The notes beneath the pieces are model-generated. The model did not search any database, had not been told where the DNA came from, and saw only the letters and a list, made by a program, of their open reading frames with translations. DNA of 64,000 bases from Phaeoceros laevis (Eukaryota; Anthocerotophyta; Anthocerotopsida; Notothyladales). The position numbers and the translations under genes were made by a program. The DNA is taken from contig JBNGIQ010009483.1 in assembly GCA_049999765.1 (NCBI GenBank), forward strand, positions 389,997 to 453,996, read 5' to 3'. Below are positions 49,042 to 60,200 of this stretch, piece after piece (position 1 is the stretch's first letter; the number at the start of each line of letters is the position of its first letter).

Positions 49042-50293
49042 ATGTCCTTGTCTGCAGCAGCTCTCGCTCCGTGCCCCTCTCTGCGCATCAAGAGCGAGGC
49101 GTCACCAAGGTCTAACCGCCCCAGCAATCTGGCCGTGGAAAACAGGTAGATCTTACCAACATATGCAGGTTCTCAATGCGAAACAACCTTGTTCATTCTT
49201 TCAGTTCATCAATTCCTGTCCTGTTCGCAGGTGGGCTGGAAAGATCTTCGGTCCCAGCCCAGACAAGCACGGCGAATGGTGGGATAGTCAGTGTCTGTTC
49301 CACCCAATTGTGGTGGTAGACCCTGCCCCTGGTCCCAAGGTGGGGCCATGGAGGATGTACTACTATGGACGAAACCGGAGCTCCTGGCATTCAGGGGTGA
49401 CACCCGCTTTTCTTTCCACAGGCCGCATCGGCATGGCTGTGAGCCAGGACGGATTGAGCTGGACACGGGTACCAGGTCCCCTTCCTGAAGGCGCCATTTT
49501 CGACCCAGACGAGCAATCGCCATCTGCTTTTGACAATGTGCACGTCGGATGCAGTGATGTCTTCTTCTATCAAGGAGAGTGGTGGATGTACTACTTGGGA
49601 GGGTCCTTGGAGGAAACCACGATAGCTCCAACAAGGGTGATCAAAGGGATGAAGCTGCGCACAGGACTGGTGAAGTCTAAAGGAGGGATGGAATTCTTTA
49701 GAGAAAGCAGTACCCTAGTGTTAGATGTGGGACGTGACGGAGATTGGGACAGCATGTTTGCTGCCTGGGCACGAGTTCTTGCTCCATCTTCTAACCATCG
49801 AAACTGGCTGATGACTTACAGCTCTATGGAAAGAACCTCTCCTCCTCGCTCTGCTATTGGATTGGCCACCTCCACTGACGGCAGGTCCTGGCAGAAGCTT
49901 GGGAAAGTGCTTCAAGCTGGAGAGCCTGGATCCTGGGACGATGGAGGTGTGAGCAGAAGACATGTGGTGGAGAACAGAGACCACTATCTCATGTTCTACG
50001 AAGGTGTGAACAGGACCGGTGTCCATGGAATTGGCCTGGCCATCTCTGCAGATGGTTTGCATTGGCAAAAGGATGTGGCCCAAGGCAGGGAACCAGGAGG
50101 TCCTGTCTTCACCGCAAGAGTCGGAGAAGATGCTTGGGACAATGCTGTGGTAGCCGCTCCTCATGTTGTTTGCCTTGATGATGGTAGCTTCAGGCTATAC
50201 TATGTGGGTAATGACTCCACAAAGCAGAACAGCGCCATAGGCATAGCTATGAGCCATGGCAGCGATGTTAGAAGCTGGAGAAGAGTCTCGTAG
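49042..50293 (+). CDS. Five-bladed beta-propeller glycosidase-like protein (GH43/GH32 fold)
   Basis: Exon 1 (49042-49145) encodes MSLSAAALAPCPSLRIKSEA and ends NLAVENR. Exon 2 (49231-50293) follows a GTAGAT...CGCAG intron, giving 388 aa. Repeated propeller blades are visible: WWDSQCLFHPIVV, WRMYYYGRN, RIGMAVSQDGLSWTRV, DVFFYQGEWWMYYLGG, AIGLATSTDGRSWQKLG, YLMFYEGVN, GIGLAISADGLHWQKD and FRLYYVGNDS. The SxDGxxW repeats are typical of plant arabinanase/levansucrase/invertase-superfamily proteins. The substrate is unknown. The Ser/Ala-rich start may be a plastid transit peptide. An unspliced reading from 49034 also stays open but replaces this start with unrelated residues. Confidence 0.82.
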
Positions 50294-51219
50294 GACTAAT
50301 TCCAAGACTAAAGGCTGTGCGAGCCCTTCTTTTAAACACCAATGAACTAGTTCACACTGTTCACATGGTTGAAGAACGCAAATCGGAATTGCGACAGGTA
50401 GCGGCCTCGCATCCTACGCCGGGCTGACGGGATCAAATTACACTCTAGTCAGAGAGTGCTGAGAGTAACCGTACTCCGGTTACCTGCCTGAGGCTGCCGC
50501 TCCAACCTTTCGTCCTTGAGGTGGTGCTAGCACAGCCACGCTTCGCGCCCTGGCTGCCACCAAGGGTCACGTGCACTTCTACCACGCGCTTCTTGCGAAG
50601 ATTTCTTCCGCGATCTCCCGGTGTGTCCCTCAGGGAGTCGGGATGTAAGGTACTAGGTTTGTTCTGCCCGGGCCGCAGTGTCTGGAAGAGCTGTAGGTCC
50701 AGCTTATGTTTGTTAGAAACCGTGTACCATCGGGCCTTCTGCTGATGGTGCGCAGTGGCTTTTGGTCTGAGCATTCCTGTTTTGACTGAGCGGTGATGGT
50801 CAGAGGAGAAATGATGCTGTTTTCGCTAGCTGGCTAGGCATGGGGTTGCGCTTGTGTGCAGGTCTTTGCGGGAGTTCAGTCCTCGATGACTGTGTTCCGG
50901 TGTTGCGTCCTGTCAAGGATTGTGGCTATGCTTACGGGGCGCTCTTTGTGCCATGAGCAGCAGCTTTGTTGAAGCAGGAGCCGGAGATATGAAGGCTGTT
51001 GCTGAGCTCTTTGGTTGTGGCTGTTCAGGTGCCAGGTGCTACTTTTGGGGTTCTAGGGTCGGCTTAGCTTCAGCAGCCAGCTCGTTTAGTGCCTTTATAG
51101 CGAATGTGTGAAGCCGCTGCAGGCTCAGGGGTTGCAGCCACGAGTCGGACCAGTGAAGCGTTGGTGTTGGAGAAGTTGGCGGATACACTAGTTGCGTCGA
51201 ATTGTTTGCAGATTGAATC
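50294..51219. other. Intergenic between the glycosidase-like and F-box genes
   Basis: Both neighbours are on the plus strand. No frame with a domain and no repeat was recognised. The 3' part should be the promoter and leader of the F-box gene. Confidence 0.5.
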
Positions 51220-52641
51220 ATGTCGGACAGTGATGAGAGTGAAAATAGCGAGACCAGTGCGTGGGAGAGAAGCGAGTATGATGACGCCGATATTCATAAC
51301 CATTTCATGCTGCATCTCCTTAATGGCGACCTTGCAGCAGGCGGTGGAGAGGACAGTGACCAGGAGGACGTCGACCTGTATGACCATCTGATGCTGCACA
51401 TGTTGAACGGGGACCTTGGACTTGGAGTTGTGTCGGAAGAGGAAAGCGATGTGGAGGAGGCTGAAGTGTACAACCACATAGTGCTGAACATGCTTAACGG
51501 TGATCTTGGAAGCAACTCTGATGACAGGACTGAGATGGATGCAGCTGTGTGGGGGCAATTGCCTGGGGATATTCTGGAAAGGGTACTTGTCAAGTTGCCT
51601 GTGGCCAGCAATTTCAGGTTTCGTACTGTGTGCAAAGGCTGGCTGGCCTTGCTGTCGTCGAGCTCGTTTTTGAAGCAGTGTGCCCCGACGGTGCCCCATA
51701 TTTCTGCTTTTCAGTTGGTGTCCAACAAGGAGGCGCAGTCTGGCATGACAAGCTCATCCCTAACCAAGGCCTACAACCTGGACTTATCCTTCATCCCGAC
51801 AAGCATTTCGTCTGTTGGAGCTGCAGACAAGGGCTTGATCTGCTTCTGCACTTTTCCGAAGAAGCACAACAAAGTCGCCTTGTATGTTTGTAACCCTATG
51901 TTGAAGGTCTGGAAGGCCCTGCCTGAGTTCTCTCTGCAGGATGAGCAGTACTGGGAATCAGCTTTGGTGGTTAACCCTACTTTGGACTCGTTCCAAGTGA
52001 TCGTAGTCTGTGGCGAGACAGATGAAGATTGCAGCTTCTGGACTGTTCATGTGTATTCGTCACAAACAGATTTGTGGAAAACGTTCAGAGGAGATCCTAC
52101 CCGAGCACCATTCTTTGGTGATTCTTATATGGTTGTTCGAGACTCGATGTTATATCATGTGGATGCAGATGACCTGCAGGTAGTCATGTACAATCTGCTG
52201 GATGGCAAGCTTGTGAGGAAACGTGAGCTGCAACTACCCATCAATCTTCTCACCCACTCTGCATTGGTACAGTTTGGAGAAGATGTTCTTCTTGTGGGGG
52301 ACCTGTGGAATGCCAATGCGTATGCCACTTTCGGAATCTGGAAGCTCGACCAGAGGGCAATGGTATGGGAAGAAGTCTCTATCCTGCCAGATGAAAAGTG
52401 TGCAGAGTTGGCCAAGGACTGGGACTTGGAGAACTGCAAAGCGGAGTTGGTTGGAGGTGTTGCCATCGGGGATTGCATCTGCTTGGATGTGGAAGTGTCC
52501 CACTATTTCAATCAAAGAGAGGGCTGGAAATATGCTCTGGCCTTCGACATGGTCGCAGAGTCTTGGAAGATCTTTCATATCAAAAGTCTCACCGAAAGGG
52601 GTCCCAGTGTCTTTGAACCGAGATTGGATGTTCTTCCCTAG
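51220..52641 (+). CDS. F-box protein with three N-terminal LNGDL repeats (paralogue B)
   Basis: The 473-aa intronless protein starts MSDSDESENSETSAWERSEY. Three copies of an HxMLxxLNGDL-type unit, each followed by an acidic spacer, occupy residues about 25-98 (DIHNHFMLHLLNGDL, DLYDHLMLHMLNGDL, EVYNHIVLNMLNGDL). The F-box begins at Met106: AAVWGQLPGDILERVLVKLP, then FRFRTVCKGWLALL. The C-terminal propeller-like part (ALYVCNPMLKVWKALPEF, FGIWKLDQRAMVWEEVSILP) ends VFEPRLDVLP, matching the end of the F-box protein at 43267-44562. The role is presumably SCF substrate selection; no substrate can be named. Confidence 0.88.
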   Translation: MSDSDESENSETSAWERSEYDDADIHNHFMLHLLNGDLAAGGGEDSDQEDVDLYDHLMLHMLNGDLGLGVVSEEESDVEEAEVYNHIVLNMLNGDLGSNSDDRTEMDAAVWGQLPGDILERVLVKLPVASNFRFRTVCKGWLALLSSSSFLKQCAPTVPHISAFQLVSNKEAQSGMTSSSLTKAYNLDLSFIPTSISSVGAADKGLICFCTFPKKHNKVALYVCNPMLKVWKALPEFSLQDEQYWESALVVNPTLDSFQVIVVCGETDEDCSFWTVHVYSSQTDLWKTFRGDPTRAPFFGDSYMVVRDSMLYHVDADDLQVVMYNLLDGKLVRKRELQLPINLLTHSALVQFGEDVLLVGDLWNANAYATFGIWKLDQRAMVWEEVSILPDEKCAELAKDWDLENCKAELVGGVAIGDCICLDVEVSHYFNQREGWKYALAFDMVAESWKIFHIKSLTERGPSVFEPRLDVLP

Positions 52642-52971
52642 ATTTGGTGTCAGATAAGTAGATGTAGCACCAGGCCAGATACCTCGATCTAGTACTATTA
52701 CGTCTTCAGGAAAGTCACGGAGAACTGTTAGTCCGGCTAGGTAGTTGATGCGGGAATCCTTAGGATTGGCTTCCACAGACTCATCAGAGTTTTGTTGCCT
52801 CGTTGCACATGTTAACGTTGAAGGTGCTACACTCTTTTCTGGACATAGCTACAGTTTAGGTCCTGTAAAGGCAATTTTCGAGTGTACAAAAGGAGATCGA
52901 CTACGAAATAAGGACCATTACACGCCGATGATTCTGGTGGCCGAAGGATGCAAGCTCACCAAGTACAAAAA
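52642..52971. other. Convergent spacer
   Basis: This short stretch lies between the stop codons of the F-box gene (+) and the splicing factor (-). No gene is seen. Confidence 0.6.
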
Positions 52972-54117
52972 CTAGTCTGCCTCAAGTTCAGCACCGAATT
53001 GCTCCAATCTAGCTTCTTCTTCTGCAGCGTCACGGACCAATCCGTAATTGATGAGACCATCATCTTCCATGGCTGCAATTTGTCTACCACCAAACCAGCG
53101 ACCGTTCATCAACTTGACACATTTCTCGCCTGCTTTCTTGTCCTTGAACTTGACCATTGCAACTCCCTCAGGATGGGCATCATACACCCGCAGCCTTTCG
53201 ATGGCTCCTAATTTACCACACTCCTCAGCTATATCTGCCTCCAGTTCTGCCAGCAGGTTAGGATCAGCTATCAATTCCTGCCTCGTGAACATGTTCTTCA
53301 AAATCACTGTCATTGGTTGCAACGGCTTGGCATCGTCAAAACCTCCCCATCCAAGTGCTCGCTGTTCCATGTTTTTAAGCTTCTTCTTCTTCTGCTGGTT
53401 TGCCTGTTTCTTGACAAAGACTTCACCTTTTTGCTCAAATTTGGCGCGAGTGACTGTCATCAATTGCTTATCACCAGGTCTCAAGGGTGTGCCATCCAGT
53501 ATCTTCAATGCCAATTCCACCGACGGCTCCTTCAAATAGGTCACTAGAGCATCTCCCTTCTGTCTGCCGTTGGCTTTGTCATAGTACAATTTCACCCTCG
53601 GTTTCTTGGTGTCAAGATCTTCCTTGATGTATCCACACTTGCTGAAAACCTTCACAACCTCATCCATGCTCGCATCCTCCGGTAGTCCTGTGACATAAAC
53701 ATGCGTGTTCACCTTCAGCTCAAACCAGCCTTCAGGTTCCGTTGTGCCTTCCTTCTTGACACCCGCTTCACCCTTGCGTTTTTTGGGAGCAGGTTCAGGT
53801 GCTGGCGCCACCGCCTCGGGAGGGACAACTTCAGCTCTCACCTGGTGCTCACCACTGGCAATCGCAGCAGTCAAACTTGGCATAACCTCTTCCTCATCCA
53901 CAAACGTCATCTCCTCGGCCCCGTAAGAGGGACCGCCAGGTACAACCTCATTTTGAGGAGCCCAAGCCCTCAGCGTGTAGTCCCACCTGTACACAGTGCC
54001 ATCATCATCCACGAACTCTTCCTCTCCTTCGGGAGGTAGCTCAGGCCTCTCCTCCTCACCCACCTCGTTTGGCTCCACCACCTCCCCGTTATAGCGAAAA
54101 CTACTACTATGCGCCAT
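52972..54117 (-). CDS. Splicing factor Tat-SF1/CUS2-like
   Basis: The 381-aa intronless protein has a Glu-rich start with DDDGTVYRWDYTLRAWAPQ, a GYF/TatSF1-type N-terminal motif. RRM1 follows (NTHVYVTGLPEDASMDEVVK, then KGDALVTYLKEPSVELALKI). A Lys-rich linker leads to a second RRM (VILKNMFTRQEL, GVAMVKFKDKKAGEKCVKLM) ending in NGRWFGGRQI. The Arg-X-Phe of that motif marks a U2AF-homology motif that binds ULM peptides of SF3B1. Family members load the U2 snRNP in the nucleus. The protein ends LEQFGAELEAD. The start ATG at 54117 gives MAHSSSFRYNGE. Confidence 0.9.
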   Translation of the reverse strand: MAHSSSFRYNGEVVEPNEVGEEERPELPPEGEEEFVDDDGTVYRWDYTLRAWAPQNEVVPGGPSYGAEEMTFVDEEEVMPSLTAAIASGEHQVRAEVVPPEAVAPAPEPAPKKRKGEAGVKKEGTTEPEGWFELKVNTHVYVTGLPEDASMDEVVKVFSKCGYIKEDLDTKKPRVKLYYDKANGRQKGDALVTYLKEPSVELALKILDGTPLRPGDKQLMTVTRAKFEQKGEVFVKKQANQQKKKKLKNMEQRALGWGGFDDAKPLQPMTVILKNMFTRQELIADPNLLAELEADIAEECGKLGAIERLRVYDAHPEGVAMVKFKDKKAGEKCVKLMNGRWFGGRQIAAMEDDGLINYGLVRDAAEEEARLEQFGAELEAD

Positions 54118-54623
54118 GGCAGGCCGCTGAGCGAGGGTTGCAACCAGCTAGTGCACAGTATACGCTCCAAGCATGCCCGTGTAGGTGGACATATTTTGCT
54201 ACACGTGTTTGCCAATAACCTAGTCAGTGACAATTTGCTACCCCCAGAAGCATAGCCTCGGCGCAGTCCCCAGGATGGAATGTGTCAGGAACCACCGAAG
54301 AACAAGGCTATGTACCCTACACATGCAAGGCGAATGCTTGGGAGCGCACTGAACGTTAGCTTGTTCTTGCGCTTGCACCGTGTTTACATGCATTTTACGG
54401 TTTTAGAAGTCGCTACTTAGATCTGGGAGAAAAAAGGTCAAAGTCGTCACCCAGCCGACTATCGCTTCGCTAATTAGAGGCAGTTGGAACAATCGGCTAC
54501 GCTTCTCGGAGGCAGTTGGAACAATCAGCTAGTAACTTTCATCATCCTAGTAAACGTTGATATAAAAGATAAAAAACCGGATGGAAAAGGATCCAATTCC
54601 ATCTGTGGTGCTTTTGCTATTTG
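54118..54623. other. Intergenic: promoter of the splicing factor and 3' flank of the acyl-activating enzyme
   Basis: Both flanking genes are on the minus strand. A 23-bp direct repeat (54477-54499 and 54509-54531, one mismatch, period 32) containing GGCAGTTGGAACAATC lies in the middle. No coding frame is supported. Confidence 0.55.
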
Positions 54624-56483
54624 TTACAACTTGCTTACCGGGGTAGGTGTAGGCACAGCACCCATGGCTTTTGCTTTTGCGCGGAGTAAATGCTTTTGTA
54701 TCTTGCCTGTTGCTGTTTTTGGCAGTGGCCCAAAAACTACAGATCTAGGCACTGTGAAGCGGGGGAGATTTGACCTCGCAAATTGAAGAATATCCCTTGC
54801 AACTTCCTTCTCATCAGCGTCACGCGCACTTTCTATCAAGGTGACAAAGGCACATGGTGACTCTCCCCATTGATCATCAGGCCTGCCCACAACAGAGGCC
54901 TCGAGCACTAATGGGTGCCTGTATAGCGCATTCTCAACTTCCACACTGCTGATGTTTTCTCCTCCAGAAATGATGATATCCTTTGACCTGTCTTTGATCT
55001 CAATGTATCCATCTGGATGCTTAACGGCCAAGTCCCCAGTATGGAACCACCCACCCTTGAATGCTTCTTCGTTTGCTGCAGGGTTCTTTAAGTAGCCTTT
55101 CATCACAAGATTCCCTCTGATCACTATCTCCCCAACAGTAGTTCCATCAGCAGGCAACGAAGCCATGCTTTCTGGATGTACCACATCCACACCGTCCTGC
55201 AGAGTGTACTTCACACCTTGCCGTGCTTTGTATCGTGCTCGATCTTCCAAAGGAAGGGAATCCCACTCATCTTTCCACTCGCATACAGTGCAGGGCCCAT
55301 AGGTTTCACTCAACCCGTAGGTGTGTGTGATAATGAAACCTTCTTCCTCCATTCGTGCAATGACAGAGGCTGGCGGGGCAGCACCTGCTGTCATAACTTC
55401 TACTCCACGATGAATTGGAACCCTCTCATGTGGCTCAGCGTTGACAATAGTGTTCAGAACAACTGGAGCAGCACAGAAGTTCGTGACTCGATGGCGGGCA
55501 ATCTCAGAAAATATGCCCTTGGCCGTAACCTGAGGCAACAACCCAAGTTAGGTGGTACATTCAACCGTCCGACTACATAAGTGCGTCCAAAAGTTGTTCA
55601 CGTACCTGCCTCAAGCAGATGTTTGTTCCTGCAAGAGCTGCCGTACCCCAAGAGAAACACCACCCATTACAATGGAAGAGTGGCAGCGTCCACAAATAAA
55701 CTGGATGCTTCTGCATTTTCCAATCTATAGCTGCACTCAGTGATGCCAGATAAGCTCCTCGGTGATGGGTCACCACTCCTTTAGGGCTCGAAGTCGTCCC
55801 TGAAGTGTAGCACAAGGATATAGCCTCCCACTCATCATCCACTCTCTTCCATTCATAATCAGGATCTCCTCTGCTCAAGAACTCCTCGTACTCAACGGCC
55901 CCCTTCCTGAGAGCATCATTCAAGCTGCTGCCACTTTGTTGGTGAACGCTCTCGTCGGCCACCACAACAAGCACCGGGGCTCGGTACTTGTGCTTCTGGT
56001 CAACGAGCGCAATTGCTTCCTCAACCAGAGGAAAAAACTCCTGATCCACAATCACAACCTTCACAGCGGCATGCTGTAGAAAGAAGCCAACTGTTCGTGC
56101 ATCCAGCCGGATATTGATGGCATTTAGCACAGCTCTGGCCATGGGAACTCCAAAATGAGACTCGTAGAGAGCGGGCACATTCGGTGCAAGCACTGCCACC
56201 TGGTGAGGCAAGGACATCAATCAGCTCGGACAGACTAACCCTAGGTGCGCCATCCTGCAGAACAAGAACAACATCGTGATCTCACCGTGTCCCCCTTCTG
56301 CACGGAGTGGGAGAGCAAGGCTGAAGCTAGGCGACGGCAACGCTGGTAGGTCTCCGCCCAGGTGAAGCGGCGAGCTCCATAGATCACTGACGGATGAGTT
56401 GGATGGACTGCAGCTGTCCGCTCTATGAACGTGACCGGGGTGAGCGGCACGTAATTGGCGGCATTCGTCTCCAGCAGCTCCAT
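54624..56483 (-). CDS. Peroxisomal acyl-activating enzyme (AMP-binding, AAE1/BZO1-like)
   Basis: Three exons (56483-56286, 56199-55606, 55529-54624) give 565 aa. ATP-grasping motif: LCYTSGTTSSPKGVVTHHRG. Others: YGLSETYGP, GGWFHTGDLAVKHPDGYIEI, DRSKDIIISGGENISSVEVE and the catalytic lysine motif PKTATGKIQKHLLR. The enzyme class forms acyl-AMP and then acyl-CoA from carboxylic acids. The sequence ends PVSKL, a canonical PTS1 peroxisome signal. MELLETNAANYVPLTPVTFI at the start is typical of the plant AAE1/AAE5/BZO1 clade (short-chain or benzoate CoA ligases). The exact substrate cannot be read from the sequence. Confidence 0.94.
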
Positions 56484-57219
56484 CTCCCCTTCAACTCCTC
56501 ACCAGTGAATGTGTTGCGCTCAGACTTGAGCCTTTCTCCTTCCTGTCTCAAAGTTCACACAGAGAGGACTTTTCGGACAAGCACTGGTTACTGCGAGACT
56601 GGTGACTCACCGGCCTCTCGTCTCGTTAATAATAATGCGTTCTGTTCGAACAGGCCGTCGACACATATCTAGTCTACTGTATATTCGTTTAGAACCTATT
56701 GACTAGTATTGAGGTAGACGAAGACCCCATATGAGGACCTTTCCCTTAGCCGTGGTCCCGACTCAGGATCGCATGGCGTTGGCAGGACGACATCAACAAG
56801 CTGTGTGGGATGCCTGCAGGCTGCCGATGCAGCTCAACCAATTCGTGCATCTGCGGGAGCTGATGCATGGCTATCTTACTGCTATTTGCGCGATCTTATC
56901 GACGTTCTCACAACCAAACCGTTGCGGGATCGGTGTTCCTTTTATGCTTCAGCAGTGCCCGAAGCTGGAAACACTATACCATTGCGACATTTTCAACAAG
57001 AAGCAGGAGAAACAGATCTGGTGGTTTTGACCCCGGTAGCCATGGACAAGAGATGCATAAGAGTATTTTGGAGAATTCTCCAGAACGGGGGACAACAATC
57101 TGGACAAGGCAGGAGCTTCGCATTTCAAATTCCGACGTTTTGTGATAGAATTATACACCTGCTGTCGTTGGTGCAGTGAGAAATTTCCTGATACAAAGTG
57201 TTTGTTTGCTTACAGAGGG
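56484..57219. promoter_or_regulatory. Divergent intergenic region between the acyl-activating enzyme and PPR genes
   Basis: This 736-bp stretch should contain both promoters. GCTTACAG at 57208-57215, just before the PPR start, could be a 5'-UTR intron acceptor. Plus-strand frames between 56.7 and 57.18 kb have no domain. Confidence 0.5.
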
Positions 57220-60200
57220 ATGCCCACCCGGCACGCACAGTTCAGGCACAAGAGAGCAAGAGGGCCTCTTTCGTCCATCAATCAGTCCAAGTCAGCATGG
57301 TTGGCTGTCCAGTCACAGCATGACCTGCCTATTGAGCTTGAAAGTCTGTGCGAACAGGGACGGCTGGACTGTGCCCTGGATGCCCTGTTTAGCATGGAAC
57401 AACAGGGCACCATTCCTTCTGTGTCTGCTTATTGTTTTCTTTTGAAGGCTTGCACCAAAAGGAAGGCCCTGCCTCAAGCTAAACAAGTGTATGCCAATCT
57501 TGCCAAGTATGGATTGGAGTCCGTCAGGTTTTTGGGTGAATCTGTAGTGAGCACCTTGGCGAAGTGCGGGGGCCTTGAAGATGCGCTGGAGGTATTTCAC
57601 AGGTTGCCACACCAAACTGCTTTTTCCTGGACAGCCCTTATTTCAGGGTACACCAGTGCTGGGAAAGGTAAAGAGGCCCTGAAAATGTATTACCTTATGC
57701 GAGAAGAAGCTGTGGAGCCCGACAAATACACTTTTGCCAGTGTAGTCAAAGCTTGTGGCATCATATCTGATCTGGAAGAGGGCAAGCGCATACATGCTGA
57801 AGCCTTGAGGTTTGGATACGGAACTGATCTATTTCTTGGGGCCAGTCTCGTTGACATGTATGGAAAGTGTGGAAGCATATTGGACGCACAGAGAGTTTTT
57901 GATAAAATGCCCCAGCGGAATGTGGTGTCATGGAACATCATTCTTGTGGCATATACCCAGCAGGGCCAACCGGAGAAGGTTTTGCAGCTATACGAAAAAA
58001 TGCAGGAGGAAGGCGTGAGTCCAGATGATCGCACCTTTGTGAGCACTATACAAGCATGTGGTATTCTGGGAGAACAGGAAGATGTCGTGCTTAGGGAATC
58101 CACCAGACAGAAGTATCTGAGGATAGGGGTCGCAATACATTCTGTAGCCCGTAGAAAAGGTTTCGATGCAGACGTATTTGTTGGTAGCACCCTCATCAGC
58201 ATGTATGCAAAGTGTGGCAAACTTGTGGATTCACAGAAGGTGTTTGATGGGTTGTCCCAGCGGAATGTGGTTTCCTGGAATGCATTGCTTGCGGCATACG
58301 CCCAGCATGGCCAGTCAAGAAAAGTTTTGAGCTTATATGATCAGATGCAGACGGAAGGTGTTCGTCCAGACGACCGGACATTTGTGAGCACACTCCAAGC
58401 CTGTGGTTTGCTTTCGGAGGACGAAGAAGATGATGCACAGCATGGGTCCAACAGAACTAACTTTCTTGAGAAGGGGAAGAATTTACATGGTGATGTTCGG
58501 AAGAATGGCTATATTGTAGACCCCTTCATTATTAGCTCTGTCATATGTATGTATGGGAAGTGTCGGAGCATTGTAGATGCACGACAGGCGTTTGACGAGT
58601 CCTCCAGGCATAACTTGGTGACTTGGAACGCAATGCTGGCAGCGTACACACAAAACGGCCAAGCAAATCAGGCTATGCTGTTGTATGAAGAAATGCAGCA
58701 CCACGGCTTGAGCCCGAATGGCAGGACATTTTCCAGTGTGCTGCAAGCATGTGGCATGCATGCAGAAGAAGAAGAAGGAGAAGGATGTGGTACTGTCAAA
58801 GTGAAACCTTTGGAGAAGGGGAAGGTAATACATGCTGAGACCCACCGAAAGGGCTATGAAACAGATGTCTTTGTCGGTAGCACCTTGATTAATCTTTATG
58901 GAAAGTGCGGGAGCATTGAGGATGCGAAAAATGTGTTTGATAGATTGCCCCACCGTGATGTGGGAGCATGGAATTCGGTTATCATAGTTTATGTTGGGCA
59001 TGGTCGAGCAGAAGACGGTTTACACCTGTATGAACAGATGTGGAAGGAAGGTGTGTGTCCAGATGATCGGACCTTTGTCAGTGTCCTCCAAGCATGTGGC
59101 ATGCTTGCCGAGAGCGAAGATGCAGTGGAAGGGCGAATGTCCAAATTGTATTCTGTACAGAGGGCAAAGTCAATACATGCCTTAATTTGGGGGAAAGGCT
59201 TCCTCTCTGATGTCCTTATTGCGAGCACCCTCATAAGTGTGTATGCAAAGTCTCGTAGCTTTGTGGATGCACAGAATGTGTTCGATAGGTTGTCCCTGTA
59301 TGATGTGGTGCTCTGGAACAGAATACTGGTGGCTTATGTAGAGCAGGGCCAATCAAAGATGGCCTTGCAGCAGTATACACAAATGCGAAGTGAAGGTGTT
59401 AGTGCAGATGATCAGACTTTTGTGAGCTTGTTGCAAGCATGTGGGACACTTGCGGAAAAGGAAGAGCATGCTATTGTGGATGGACAATCTATTAAGTGGA
59501 AATCGCTGCAAAGGGGCAAAGCACTACAGGCCTACGCTTTACGCAAGGGCTATCAAACAGATGTCTTTATTGCCAGCACTCTCATTCGTATGTATGGGAA
59601 GTGCGGGAGCGTTGTGGATGCACAGAGTGTTTTCGAGGCACTATCCATGAGGAGTGTTGTGGGCTGGACTGCGATGCTGGCAGCATATGTTGAGCAGGGC
59701 CAAGGGGACAAGGTTCTGCAATTGTACACACAAATGTACAAGGAGGGCATAAGCCCGGATGACGTCGCACTTGTGTGCATCTTGCAAGCATGCTGCAGCA
59801 CAGGAAGCTTGGACATCTGCAGACAGATTCACAACTCGCTACTTTGCCCTGGAAATGATTTGAGTCTCCTTGTGGCAAATACTCTCATACATGCATATGG
59901 AAGATGTGCAAGCATGGCAGAGGCCCAGGCTGTGTTTGATGCACTTGCCCAGCCCGATGTCGTCTCATGGACTGCAATGATTTCGGGTCACGCTCGACAA
60001 GGAGACTTTTCAGCTAGCCTGCAAGGTTACGAGCAAATGGAGATGGCAGGTGTGAAGCCAAATGAGGTCACTTTTCTCTCACTGCTCTCTGCATGCAGCC
60101 ATGCTGGCCTGGTGGACAAGGGTGCTCAGCTGTTTGAATCCATGACCAGGGATCACAACCTAACTCCAGAGGCGGAGCATTACGCCGCCATGGTAGACCT

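Noticed and set aside
57142-57219. 26-codon upstream extension of the PPR protein from a GTG
   Set aside because: Plant nuclear genes start at ATG. A likely 5'-UTR acceptor precedes the ATG at 57220.
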